Shown here: in pieces, positions 16,198 to 23,740 of the stretch
Position numbering within the stretch: the stretch's first letter is position 1
Layout: each line of letters opens with the position of its first letter
From: a virus
IMG/VR virus record: IMGVR_UViG_3300013103_000025
Location: 1 to 38,501 of that record
DNA length: 38,501 nt
Reading direction: 5' to 3' (one strand)
Translations under genes and position numbers: made by a program
Notes under the pieces: model-generated
Seen by the model: the letters and a program-made list of their open reading frames with translations, nothing else
The model's database searches: none
Told to the model about the DNA's origin: nothing

Positions 16198-16665
16198 ATG
16201 GACGTAGAAACAATAAGACCAGAAGATAAAAAGGAATTAAAAAAATTAATTGAATGGCATGAAAAAATGCTCGACCAAGGCAATCGCCTGATTAGTTTAT
16301 CTGAGATGTTAATTGTACCTACGGTTGAGTTAAGCAGATGTCAATCATCAGGCGGTAGTAAGATTGGAAGTATTACAGCTCCATTTATGAGATTGGTAGA
16401 AATGCTTGGTTATCCTCATTGGGTTCATATGGAGATTGGTGCTAAAACAACTGTGGAATGGTGTTTTACATTAAACAATATGAAATTTTACATTTATGAT
16501 TATTGTTCTTGTATACATTATGATAAACATTATGGGGTAACCATATTTGAAAATACGAGATGGTCAATTGGCGGAATGGAAATGGGTGTTGTAAATGACA
16601 TTCGGGCAATATTATCCGATGCGGAAGATGTAATTGTCGAAGATGAGATGGGGAGGAATTATTAA
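16198..16665 (+). CDS. Unknown phage protein
   Basis: A 155-residue protein. I choose the second ATG (16198), 4 nt after GGAGGG; the ATG at 16195 is too close to it. The N-terminal half is helical (KKELKKLIEWHEKMLDQGNR). The second half has 'MRLVEMLGYPHWVHMEIGAK' and 'TTVEWCFTLNNMKFYIYDY', a pattern I have seen in uncharacterised phage and mobile-element proteins with 'K...eW...~~g..f.iYdyk'. Function unknown. Its stop overlaps the leader of the next gene, so the two are co-translated. Confidence 0.75.
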   Translation: MDVETIRPEDKKELKKLIEWHEKMLDQGNRLISLSEMLIVPTVELSRCQSSGGSKIGSITAPFMRLVEMLGYPHWVHMEIGAKTTVEWCFTLNNMKFYIYDYCSCIHYDKHYGVTIFENTRWSIGGMEMGVVNDIRAILSDAEDVIVEDEMGRNY

Positions 16666-16666
16666 A

Positions 16667-17029
16667 ATGGGGTGTTTTTCATTTCGGTGCCTGGTATGCG
16701 ACCAAGATATATTATCAAATTCTTCGCGCGGTGAAAGAGTTAGATTATTTCTCTTAAAAGATGGTAAAACCATTGAACAATATGAAGGAGAATATGATTC
16801 TTATGGGCGGGTGTTTGATGAAGAAGGCAAATCCATTTATTGGAAAATGGATTGGATTGAAATTTGTGCATTGATGGATAATAAAAATACTGGTGATGGG
16901 ATAGCTGCTATTCATACGTCATGTAACAATTCATTAATTCCAACCAAACAATCTAAAAATGGACACAACCAGGGTTGGGGGGATGATTTTGAGTGTCTTG
17001 AAGATGATTCGTGGTTACCAGAAAGATAA
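16667..17029 (+). CDS. Small Cys-containing unknown protein
   Basis: A 120-residue protein beginning MGCFSFRCLVCDQDI, with a Cys-x2-Cys zinc-knuckle look (Cys3, Cys8, Cys11). The rest has 'GEYDSYGRVFDEEGKSIYW', 'GIAAIHTSC' and 'NGHNQGWG', a pattern recurring in uncharacterised phage/bacterial proteins. The ATG directly follows the upstream stop, with GGGAGGAATTATTAAA before it. A start 33 nt further upstream would be inside the previous gene and is unlikely. Function unknown. It is the last gene before the structured non-coding stretch. Confidence 0.75.
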   Translation: MGCFSFRCLVCDQDILSNSSRGERVRLFLLKDGKTIEQYEGEYDSYGRVFDEEGKSIYWKMDWIEICALMDNKNTGDGIAAIHTSCNNSLIPTKQSKNGHNQGWGDDFECLEDDSWLPER

Positions 17030-17040
17030 TTAAAAATATT

Positions 17041-17236
17041 ATTGTGGCGGTATAGCGGGAAAGCGAATAATATACTTAGACGGCCACGCGGTCAATTTAA
17101 TTGATCCAGAGCCGGTCCGGCAAGGGGTATAAATCTAGTGTTTTGCGGGGAGAGAAAGTCGATGTTCGAATTCTTGGTGATTAGCATAACATATATGGAT
17201 TAACCCAATAACCGTGTCGGGGAGGAACCGGCCCAC
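17041..17236 (+). ncRNA. Candidate structured RNA (unassigned)
   Basis: A non-coding stretch with visibly higher G+C than its surroundings, directly after two plus-strand genes. Helices visible by eye: GTGGC (17044) with GCCAC (17083) enclosing GTATA (17050) with TATAC (17071); GGCC-ACGC-GGTC (from 17082); TCAAT-TTA-ATTGA (from 17092); and a long-range GCCGGTCC (17111) with GG-A-ACCGGC (17224-17232). A 13-codon ORF at 17162 (MFEFLVISITYMD) has a GGGGAGAG leader but is too short to judge. The strand is inferred from the upstream genes. I do not recognise an RNA family. Could be a phage small RNA, a 3' UTR structure or a decayed element. Confidence 0.4.
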
Positions 17237-17244
17237 AATATAGC

Positions 17245-17291
17245 GTAAAAAATCCCCAGTTGAAGAATGCATTTAAATTCTTCAACTGGGG
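17245..17291 (-). terminator. Rho-independent terminator of the holin gene
   Basis: A perfect 15-bp stem (CCCCAGTTGAAGAAT with its complement, 8-nt loop) is followed on minus by ATTTTTTACG. It ends the long minus-strand operon. Confidence 0.9.
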
Positions 17292-17311
17292 TTGGTGGTA
17301 TAATAATAAAT

Positions 17312-17833
17312 TTATTCTTTTTTTGGTGTTGTTAACAATTTGGATTTGTCAGAACTGCCTTTCGAACTACCAAAAAAGTAACCTAACACCAATGTAAATC
17401 CAGATGACATTGATCCAAGCAATATATATAAAATTTTACTCGACTCTTCTGGAATAGGGCGCCACATTAATATTCCAACTAATACATAAAACCCGATAAC
17501 TGTAAGCCACGCTAATAAATAAAGATTTATATCTCGCGTATTAATTATTTTTTTGTCTGATGATTCCATTTTATTTTCCATAATTAATTTAGGTTTTGGT
17601 AAACTAATCATTCGATGGTTTTCTAATTCTTTGACCATTTTCATTGTTTGTTCATAGTTCAAATTATCAAGATTTATTAATATATCGTCGGGTGTGTTTT
17701 CACATTTAAAGTAATCGGAGAGAAGCACAGATGTCAACCCACCTGTGTCGACATTTAATTTTTTGGCCAGAATAATTGAAACTGCCCCTATATAGTCTTT
17801 AATAATTTCCCAGAATACGGCATCTTCATCCAT
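17312..17833 (-). CDS. Holin-like membrane protein
   Basis: A 173-residue protein with an N-terminal soluble helical part and two C-terminal TM helices (about 105-125, YLLAWLTVIGFYVLVGILMW; about 134-153, LYILLGSMSSGFTLVLGYFF). The second helix runs into GSSKGSSDKSKLL, the 'yyFGsS.gs..K..ll' ending common to phage holins of the three-TM gene-transfer-agent type. It lies directly after the endolysin gene. A holin makes the inner-membrane holes that release or activate the endolysin. The N-terminal domain of about 100 residues is longer than usual. The class II motif 11 nt upstream overlaps the endolysin stop, so the holin may also have its own transcript. Confidence 0.7.
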   Translation of the reverse strand: MDEDAVFWEIIKDYIGAVSIILAKKLNVDTGGLTSVLLSDYFKCENTPDDILINLDNLNYEQTMKMVKELENHRMISLPKPKLIMENKMESSDKKIINTRDINLYLLAWLTVIGFYVLVGILMWRPIPEESSKILYILLGSMSSGFTLVLGYFFGSSKGSSDKSKLLTTPKKE

Positions 17834-17844
17834 GCTTCAACTCC

Positions 17845-17857
17845 ATATTTATGTTCT
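17845..17857 (-). promoter_or_regulatory. Class II promoter-like motif
   Basis: The minus strand reads AGAACATAAATAT, overlapping the TAA of the endolysin gene, 11 nt before the holin ATG. Spacing is shorter than at other sites, so it may be fortuitous. Confidence 0.35.
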
Positions 17858-18460
17858 ATATATCCGCCTGTATCTCCGATTAGATCTGCTCATCCAACCT
17901 CTAATAAATACCCGCTGTTTTGGTCGCTTTAAACAAAGATTGATATAATGAATTGTATGATATGAATAAAGCATATCTTCAATTCTCTTATCATTGCCTT
18001 GATAACTCAAAGCATCATTTAATGCTTTTACTGTATGTTTGCCGCAAATACCATCCACAACAATATCACCATTTAAAACAAATAAACACTCCTGTAAATA
18101 TTCGCCAGCTTTTCGTGTTCCTAAAGAAACTGCCATATCAAATAATTTAATTGAGATTTCATCAATATCAATTTTATCACAATTCATCACTTCCCAATAA
18201 TGAATGCGATAATACGATTTAACATTTTCAGTCAATCCGACTGCATGTGATAAATTTTTTGGGAAGTCATTTTCTTTTCTTTTTTCATCTATTATATTCC
18301 AGCCATCCCACCGAGGATTGTAATACCGAGATATCCCCATGTAAGTTTCTTTGCCCAAATCATCTGCATGGTTCGAATACCCACCTTCATTGCTAACGGT
18401 AAAATCAAATGCTAAATTAAAGGGGTCTTCAATATACATATTCAAATCCTCATCATTCAA
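17849..18460 (-). CDS. Endolysin, GH108 muramidase with PG-binding C-terminus
   Basis: A 203-residue protein, the usual size of GH108 endolysins (170-210). The catalytic region is near residues 20-45: 'FTVSNEGGYSNHADDLGKETYMGISR', with the conserved E-G-G-Y glutamate and the D-x-G-x-T-x-x-G-I motif. 'LFDMAVSLGTRKAGEYLQ' follows as the 'fd~av~~G...A...lQ' segment, then 'DGICGKHTVKALND', the PG_binding_3-type region. It should cut peptidoglycan glycan strands. There is no signal peptide, so release needs a holin, which the next gene could encode. The C-terminus ends in Arg/Tyr-rich RSNRRYRRIYRT, unusual and possibly membrane- or wall-binding. Confidence 0.85.
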   Translation of the reverse strand: MNDEDLNMYIEDPFNLAFDFTVSNEGGYSNHADDLGKETYMGISRYYNPRWDGWNIIDEKRKENDFPKNLSHAVGLTENVKSYYRIHYWEVMNCDKIDIDEISIKLFDMAVSLGTRKAGEYLQECLFVLNGDIVVDGICGKHTVKALNDALSYQGNDKRIEDMLYSYHTIHYINLCLKRPKQRVFIRGWMSRSNRRYRRIYRT

Positions 18461-18492
18461 TTAAAATTTGTCTACCATCCTTATGGATAATT

Positions 18493-18888
18493 TTATCTTC
18501 TTCGATTGGGTTGTTGTTTTTCGTACACGAGCATTCTTTCACACTTGGGGCATTTACCTTCTTGCACAATGGGCATTGCCACCCGGATTGCACATTCTCT
18601 ACGCTGTTGTTCATTGCATTCTCCCTTTTGAAATTTTTCGCAACAATCGGCAGGTGGCATAGATTCCCACCTAGCTATTTTATACAATTGTTGCGCGGTT
18701 TCTTCAAATTCATCTTTATGCTCTTTAGCCAAATTCATAATCAATTCATATGCATCTTCCCCAACATTAGGTTTAAAAGCTTCATTATATGCATAAAAAT
18801 AATTTGATGCTATAATAAGAGTTAATATTTCAATTGCTTCTTCAGTCGACTGAGGGCCTGGCAATCTTTTTTGATTATTAATACACAT
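18493..18888 (-). CDS. Unknown protein with Cys-rich C-terminus
   Basis: A 131-residue protein. The N-terminal 80 residues are helical. The C-terminal part has Cys-Cys (PPADCCEKF), Cys (GECNEQ), Cys (RECAI) and then a Cys-x2-Cys knuckle (GKCPKCERM), so a zinc site is likely. It follows the PAAR tip gene by 10 nt and precedes the endolysin by 32 nt. No family recognised. Position suggests a tail or lysis accessory role (inference). Confidence 0.7.
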   Translation of the reverse strand: MCINNQKRLPGPQSTEEAIEILTLIIASNYFYAYNEAFKPNVGEDAYELIMNLAKEHKDEFEETAQQLYKIARWESMPPADCCEKFQKGECNEQQRRECAIRVAMPIVQEGKCPKCERMLVYEKQQPNRRR

Positions 18889-18898
18889 TATATATTCC

Positions 18899-19222
18899 TT
18901 AATTTATAAATACATTATCGCTTCCGGATATAATTGTACCATAACCTCCGCAACATATTGTTCTATCCCCAACTCTTACAGATCCATGCCCATTTACAAA
19001 AGTATCATTTGAGCCAACTAAAGTTTTCCATATTTTTGGACCACAACAATATGAATGTCTCCCACCATCAATTTGATCTGCCCGAGCTGCACCCCAATTA
19101 TTCATAAATGTATCATCAGCAACCCATGAAAAAGGCCCTCGTACTTCATGGGGGCAATGTTTACATCCACATCTATCGCTTGGGTTGTAGTGCATATCAG
19201 ACCATCTTGCGGCACCTGGCAT
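18899..19222 (-). CDS. PAAR-type tail spike tip protein
   Basis: A 107-residue protein, the size of single PAAR proteins. It starts MPGAARWSDMHYNP and carries repeats typical of the PAAR cone: 'CCGPKIWKTLVGSNDTFVNG', 'GSVRVGDRTICCGGYGTI' and a final ISGSDNVFIN. Several Cys/His residues (CGCKHC, HSYCC, ICC) could hold the metal at the tip. PAAR proteins sharpen the spike of contractile tails, as gp5.4 does in T4. The ATG is 1 nt after the stop of the preceding gene, so the tip is probably made together with the large virion protein just upstream. Confidence 0.85.
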   Translation of the reverse strand: MPGAARWSDMHYNPSDRCGCKHCPHEVRGPFSWVADDTFMNNWGAARADQIDGGRHSYCCGPKIWKTLVGSNDTFVNGHGSVRVGDRTICCGGYGTIISGSDNVFIN

Positions 19223-19223
19223 T

Positions 19224-20573
19224 TTAATTATCCTTTATATAACGAATTAAAAATCTTATTGTGCTAACTTTTCTGGGCTTATGAAAATTCAATCTAGTTG
19301 GATTTATATAATCAACATTTCCCGGATGAATATATCTATTGAATGAAAGACACGCTTTTTTATACGAACAATTACGACATGCATTAACATCTGAATTTAC
19401 CTCAGTTATAATCCCAATTGTATTTCCATTTTGACTTACTGTATCTCCTACCACTGGAGTGCCTTCAATTGAAGAATCGTGTAAATCGCCATAATACTCG
19501 ATATTTGTAGCACTTGCAAAAATTTGATTTGGGTTTGGGATAATGATATAGTCTGGTTCAGCCGGCGGTGGGTCCAATGGAGGATCTGGTTCAAATACAA
19601 TTTTTATTGTATCTCTCACATTCAATTTTTTAATTGTAAATTGTTCCATTAAATCTTGAATCATAAAATCTTCAAGCATACCACCCTTTTCAATATTAAT
19701 TAATTCATCTACAATTGGTTCATGATTAGGATTAATATATTCCCCGTCATCATTTGTTTCTCTAATATCTTCAATTGTTCGATCGGGTGGCATATTATAT
19801 TGTTCAACAACCATGTACCCACTACCAACTTCCACCACTTCTCCAAATACATAATTTCTAACAACACTGTCTGAAGCTGTATCATTTTCATAAGGACGAA
19901 CTGTCCAAGATAAAAATTCATTTGGGTCATATGGATTGGCGTTATCTGTAACAACCCATTCATTTACATTTTCTGGAATCGGAGTTGTTGCAGGTGCAAA
20001 AATTGGTTTATCAACAAGTGCGCTAGATACATATGGTGTTTTGCAAGTAACCAATAATGGCATTTCTACAATTTCGCCTTCAACATCCATTTCATAAGAA
20101 GAACGAATTGTATCCATTTCTTTATAAGAATGATTTGGTTGCCATTCTTCTTGAGAGAAGTAATCAAAAGTCTTTTGGGCTAAATAATCTCCAACCTGAA
20201 TATCAGCACCTGTATTTGTATAATAAATCTTTATGCGTGAAACATTTAATGAATATAATTTAGATGTCGCCCCGCTCGAATATTCAACTTCTTCAAATAA
20301 ATTGTATTTAATATGATTTAAATCATCATACGGGAGATTATCTCTTTCCCCATATGAAATTTTTAAAACATTTGTATTTTGAATTAATGAAAAATGTGCA
20401 AAAAACCCAAAACAAATTGGTTCTCGGGAAGTTGAGTTATGCTCATTTGTTGGAGATGGGTCGCCGTAAGAAGTGCCGGGTTTCCAGTTCGAATAAGGTA
20501 CACCGGAAGGGCAATCTACAACTCCAATTATATACAAAAATTTACCAGGTATTAAATTATGGGGTATGTCCAC
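19224..20573 (-). CDS. C-terminal extension A of the MGLQE virion protein (after UGA)
   Basis: A 449-residue open frame beginning at a GTG (20571-20573) that lacks a ribosome site. It lies exactly in frame with the gene at 20589-21401, separated only by TGA and five codons. Read through, the two give about 725 residues. The frame is beta-rich, with a Pro-rich linker (DPPLDPPPAEPD, about residues 333-344), a 'VVGDTVSQNGNTIGIITEV' beta segment, and a Cys cluster CRNCSYKKAC (about residues 403-412) that could bind metal. It precedes the PAAR tip gene by 1 nt. No family recognised. I think it is made as a readthrough product; translation from the GTG is the alternative. Confidence 0.7.
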   Translation of the reverse strand: MDIPHNLIPGKFLYIIGVVDCPSGVPYSNWKPGTSYGDPSPTNEHNSTSREPICFGFFAHFSLIQNTNVLKISYGERDNLPYDDLNHIKYNLFEEVEYSSGATSKLYSLNVSRIKIYYTNTGADIQVGDYLAQKTFDYFSQEEWQPNHSYKEMDTIRSSYEMDVEGEIVEMPLLVTCKTPYVSSALVDKPIFAPATTPIPENVNEWVVTDNANPYDPNEFLSWTVRPYENDTASDSVVRNYVFGEVVEVGSGYMVVEQYNMPPDRTIEDIRETNDDGEYINPNHEPIVDELINIEKGGMLEDFMIQDLMEQFTIKKLNVRDTIKIVFEPDPPLDPPPAEPDYIIIPNPNQIFASATNIEYYGDLHDSSIEGTPVVGDTVSQNGNTIGIITEVNSDVNACRNCSYKKACLSFNRYIHPGNVDYINPTRLNFHKPRKVSTIRFLIRYIKDN

Positions 20574-20588
20574 ACCCGAAATACTTCG

Positions 20589-20591
20589 TCA
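20589..20591 (-). other. Candidate programmed UGA readthrough site A
   Basis: The mRNA reads GGT-UGA-CGA. UGA followed by C is a known leaky context. The frame stays open for 450 codons afterwards. A hairpin, GGGTGT-GGAC-ATACCC, lies about 12 nt downstream and could stimulate readthrough or serve as a SECIS-like element. Confidence 0.5.
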
Positions 20592-21401
20592 ACCAGAGCC
20601 TACATTTTTATAAACTATAATTCTATCTGTTTCGGTCGATGGGGTATTTATTGACAATCTTATAAAATTAACCCAATATTCTTTTCTTAATGTATGTATT
20701 AAATCTGGAAAAAATTCATGTATTAAATTCCAATGTATTCTATGATAAGATGCATCTTTTAATTCATCGTAAAAATTTACTCGTTGTGGGGGCACATAAT
20801 TTTTATCTAATAATACATCAAAATCCATTAAATCACTTTTGTATAATTGTAATTGAAAAGGTGAAACCATTTTTTGTTTTGGGCTATAATACAATGGAGA
20901 AATTGAATAAGCTAAAATGTATAACGATTCTAAATTACTGCGAATATTTCCATACGAATTTAAAATCGAGACCCATATTTGAATATTTTCAATGGGGATA
21001 TCTTCATCTTCATCATAACTTATTCGTATGGCATTGGGATCTTTTAAAATATTTTGTTCATTTAAAAATTCATATACATGAACACATGCACCATGATTAG
21101 TTGTTACTGCAGTTGGTGTTTTAAAACCATCGCTAGTTCCTGAGTTATCGGAGGTTTCAAAATTTTTTGAAATTCCAGCTTGCGTTACCTGCCGCTCCGT
21201 TGTAAATGGTGTAATTGCCCTTTCAATTAAATCCCAATTATCCCAATTCCAATCATTTGGGTGTTCTTCATCGAATCCGATAATATATTCTCCTAATACA
21301 TGTTGGAGAATAAATTGAGATCTTTCAATGTATTCTTTCATTTTATATAGGCCCATTAAAAACAAAGTCGAATGAGCACATGGAACTTCTTGCAGACCCA
21401 T
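20589..21401 (-). CDS. Virion protein A, MGLQE family (N-terminal part)
   Basis: A 270-residue protein starting MGLQEVPCAHSTLFLMGLYK. The start MGLQE-x-PC and the following 'lymm.l' helix are shared with the gene at 21671, so the two are paralogues. The middle has 'NWDLIERAITPFTTERQVTQ', which corresponds to 'WKNITDIFKAFNTQKLVSTG' in the paralogue, and later 'SPFQLQLYKSD' parallels 'SPGQLLFYGSK'. It is rich in aromatic residues, with no TM or signal. The ribosome site is AAAGGATAAATAA. It ends at a UGA-C with a long in-frame continuation. Probably a baseplate or fibre-linked protein (inference from neighbours). Confidence 0.75.
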   Translation of the reverse strand: MGLQEVPCAHSTLFLMGLYKMKEYIERSQFILQHVLGEYIIGFDEEHPNDWNWDNWDLIERAITPFTTERQVTQAGISKNFETSDNSGTSDGFKTPTAVTTNHGACVHVYEFLNEQNILKDPNAIRISYDEDEDIPIENIQIWVSILNSYGNIRSNLESLYILAYSISPLYYSPKQKMVSPFQLQLYKSDLMDFDVLLDKNYVPPQRVNFYDELKDASYHRIHWNLIHEFFPDLIHTLRKEYWVNFIRLSINTPSTETDRIIVYKNVGSG

Positions 21402-21418
21402 TTATTTATCCTTTTTTA

Positions 21419-21643
21419 TTAAATTCGTCGTAATTTATTATAATACATTTTATATGCTGTTTGAAACCATGGCCCAGAACTTGCAGAAGGAAAACGAGCT
21501 ACATAATCCTCAGTTCCATTTCCGACTGGAAAATCGTCTGGTATACAACAACAATATTGAAATTCCTGAATTGATTCTTCTACATCATTGAGACAAATAT
21601 GCAAAGATGCAGTATCATATTTACCACCGGAATATAGGCTCAC
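21419..21643 (-). CDS. C-terminal extension B of the MGLQE virion protein (after UGA)
   Basis: A 74-residue open frame from a GTG (21641-21643), in frame with the gene at 21671-23002 and 27 nt after its TGA. The GTG has only AGGG touching it as a possible ribosome site. Read from the UGA, the junction is HGRPTGPQGVSLYSGGKYD, a Gly/Pro turn like a linker, then an acidic segment with a triple Cys (YCCCIPDD) and an aromatic end (YKMYYNKLRRI). The junction DNA (GGACGTCC, GGGCCC) is far more GC-rich than its neighbours. A fusion product of about 527 residues is the likeliest output. Confidence 0.65.
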   Translation of the reverse strand: MSLYSGGKYDTASLHICLNDVEESIQEFQYCCCIPDDFPVGNGTEDYVARFPSASSGPWFQTAYKMYYNKLRRI

Positions 21644-21670
21644 ACCCTGCGGGCCCGTTGGACGTCCGTG

Positions 21671-21673
21671 TCA
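21671..21673 (-). other. Candidate programmed UGA readthrough site B
   Basis: The mRNA reads ACG-UGA-CAC, a UGA-C context like site A, followed by a short GC-rich island (21644-21670) and 82 more open codons. The octamer ACGTGACA also occurs at the UGA of the small gene at 15528. Confidence 0.5.
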
Positions 21674-23002
21674 CGTAAATCGAGGTTTGAAGAATTCTTC
21701 GCTTTTACTTTCACACCAATCATAGAATTTTTCTGGATCACCGAAATCAACTATTGATTCCCAATGCGAAAATTGATATGGTGTTGGCGAACAATTCGGA
21801 ACAATTACCTCTAAACTATTCTGGCTACTAATTGCAGGTCTAGCCATATTATAATACATTACAGACTTTAATTGTTCTGTAGTAAAATCCAGTTGTGTTG
21901 CACTTCCACCACCCCTAGCTCCCAATTTTCCACCACCCCATGATTCTGGATTATCTGGTTGTGCTGGCATCGTGCATTTAATGCGTGTATTAAATGCTCC
22001 AACTTCACGGCCGTCACCAATTAATATTGATTTGTCTTTATATGTAAATGTTCCTTCTTGTATTAAATCTAATTCGAAGATAATTTCTGGAACATTAATA
22101 TACCATATATCATTTATATCTTCAGTTATAATTACATTAATATCCGAAAATAAAACATCAATAATATCCCAAGGCATTTGGGCGAATATATGGGGACCAA
22201 CTCTAGAATAACTCATAGACCCAACAAAACCTTCAATGGAACTTGGAAATGATTCATTTCCATATGACCATATATCTACCAAATGGTCAGGGACCCATTC
22301 ACCTTCTGAACCTTTGTCTGGGTTAAATTCATCATCATGTTCTTCCACTTGACGTATTTTAGAATCATCAGGCCTTGATATAACAGTTGACTGACCAAAA
22401 TCATCAGTTAATATTTCATGTTTAAATAAAAGTGAACCATGAGTATATTTACTACCATAAAATAATAATTGACCTGGGGATTTTGTTTCAGGCCTATTGT
22501 TATCAATATTGGATTTAAAATTCATATAAATTGATAATAATATCATACGAACTGAATCTTCTAATTCAAATATTGTTTCAAATGTTGTAATCAACATTGA
22601 CCATCTTCTCATCGGCCCTTGATTATCAATCATATCTGCATTAGGGTCAACAAATAATAAATTCATCATATCGTCATTTAAAAATAGATTTTTCTTTTTT
22701 GCAACTTTCCACATAATCATATAATTGATAGTACTTTTTCCAATCATAAATTGTGTAGGTGAAGAATCAGATGTTCTATAATCCTTGGATGGGGTCGCCC
22801 CAGTTGAAACCAATTTTTGGGTATTAAAAGCCTTGAATATATCAGTTATATTCTTCCACCCTTCTTTTGTTGAGCCGTCAATAAAATATTTACAAAACGT
22901 ATCCGCAATAATTTTATTACGTCTATTTAATTCTCCGAATACATTTAATAAAGACATCATATATAACCCAGCAGGACGACAGGGCATTTCTTGTAAACCC
23001 AT
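21671..23002 (-). CDS. Virion protein B, MGLQE family (N-terminal part)
   Basis: A 443-residue protein starting MGLQEMPCRPAGLYMMSLLN, paralogous at the N-terminus to the gene at 20589. It is longer by an insert that includes an acidic loop (EEHDDEFNPDKGSEGEW), followed by 'GFVGSMSYSRVGPHIF' and a Gly-rich run (WGGGKLGARGGG, about residues 361-372). No TM or signal. Duplicated, large, aromatic-rich proteins between the fibre genes and the PAAR tip suggest baseplate or fibre attachment parts, but I do not recognise the family. It ends in UGA-C with an in-frame continuation. The ATG overlaps the preceding unit by few bases with GAGGAATAAATAAA before it. Confidence 0.78.
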   Translation of the reverse strand: MGLQEMPCRPAGLYMMSLLNVFGELNRRNKIIADTFCKYFIDGSTKEGWKNITDIFKAFNTQKLVSTGATPSKDYRTSDSSPTQFMIGKSTINYMIMWKVAKKKNLFLNDDMMNLLFVDPNADMIDNQGPMRRWSMLITTFETIFELEDSVRMILLSIYMNFKSNIDNNRPETKSPGQLLFYGSKYTHGSLLFKHEILTDDFGQSTVISRPDDSKIRQVEEHDDEFNPDKGSEGEWVPDHLVDIWSYGNESFPSSIEGFVGSMSYSRVGPHIFAQMPWDIIDVLFSDINVIITEDINDIWYINVPEIIFELDLIQEGTFTYKDKSILIGDGREVGAFNTRIKCTMPAQPDNPESWGGGKLGARGGGSATQLDFTTEQLKSVMYYNMARPAISSQNSLEVIVPNCSPTPYQFSHWESIVDFGDPEKFYDWCESKSEEFFKPRFT

Positions 23003-23007
23003 TTTAT

Positions 23008-23457
23008 TTATTCCTCAGTTGGTGGTGTAGCTTTATCATGTCTAGATAATATTTCTGGTTGATACCCATCTTTTGCTACAAGGGTTTTTATTAATTGTGA
23101 ACAACGAAATTTAATACTTTCAGGCAAATTTTTAATTTGTTTCGCAAGTCGAGAATTTAAATGCAAATTCCCTTTATGTGATTCTATATAAATATTTCCT
23201 TTTTTATTAACCCAATTAAAATCGCCAACAGTATTTATTGCAATTGGTTTATATAAAGTTAATTCAATTTCGTTATCTTTTACATCCACTTCTAATAAAG
23301 GATCTCCTGAGTCATCCACCATCTTAATAGTTTTAAAAGTTTCCACATTTTGTAGTAGTGTTGATTTCTCAACTGACTTTAAATTATGTTTTAATGGGAT
23401 TTTACGTAAGCAATTAAAAAGTGGATGACTCAGGAAGGTGTTTGGTGATTTTGACAT
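23008..23457 (-). CDS. Unknown, probably virion-associated
   Basis: A 149-residue protein starting MSKSPNTFLSHPLFNCLRKI. I use the ATG at 23457, directly after the upstream stop, rather than the ATG at 23475, which overlaps the upstream gene. The middle is beta-rich ('FKTIKMVDDSGDPLLEVDVK' then 'NEIELTLYKP', 'GNIYIESHKGNLHLNSRLA'), giving a sandwich look like small baseplate or head decoration proteins. No motif recognised. It lies 5 nt before the MGLQE-B gene in the long operon. Confidence 0.7.
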   Translation of the reverse strand: MSKSPNTFLSHPLFNCLRKIPLKHNLKSVEKSTLLQNVETFKTIKMVDDSGDPLLEVDVKDNEIELTLYKPIAINTVGDFNWVNKKGNIYIESHKGNLHLNSRLAKQIKNLPESIKFRCSQLIKTLVAKDGYQPEILSRHDKATPPTEE

Positions 23458-23458
23458 A

Positions 23459-23740
23459 TTACATTTCGCCTTCATTTTCTTCAGTAATTTCGTTTACGAT
23501 TTCTTCGACTGGGGTAACATCAAAGCTCAATTCATACCCAAATGTTTCATGGATAGCATCGGCAAGAAGTTTGAATAAAATAAGAAGTTCGTCAGAATCA
23601 ATTTTTCCATCTAACTTGGATTTCTTATACCAATCTTTTCCTTTTGAATAAACCTTCCACCCAATCTTCATTAATTTAAATGTTGAAATTTCTACTTTTT
23701 CTTTTTCTGGAGTGTTCACACTAACTTCGGGTTGGGGCAT
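23459..23740 (-). CDS. Small unknown protein
   Basis: A 93-residue protein starting MPQPEVSVNTPEKEKVEIST; the ATG at 23740 follows GAGGAGATTTAAA, while an in-frame ATG at 23755 overlaps that site. It is helical, with a basic segment (VYSKGKDWYKKSKLDGKIDS) that reads like an EF-hand-type 'DGKIDSDEL' loop, and an acidic tail (EEIVNEITEENEGEM). No family recognised. It sits in the virion operon, 1 nt before the next start. Confidence 0.7.
   Translation of the reverse strand: MPQPEVSVNTPEKEKVEISTFKLMKIGWKVYSKGKDWYKKSKLDGKIDSDELLILFKLLADAIHETFGYELSFDVTPVEEIVNEITEENEGEM

Noticed and set aside
17160-17180. tRNA T-loop-like GTTCGAATTC in the non-coding stretch
   Set aside because: The flanking five bases do not make a T stem, and no 7-bp acceptor or anticodon arm could be drawn around it.
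17162-17203. 13-codon ORF with GGGGAGAG leader inside the RNA candidate
   Set aside because: Too short to support as a gene, and it lies in a stretch better explained by RNA pairing.
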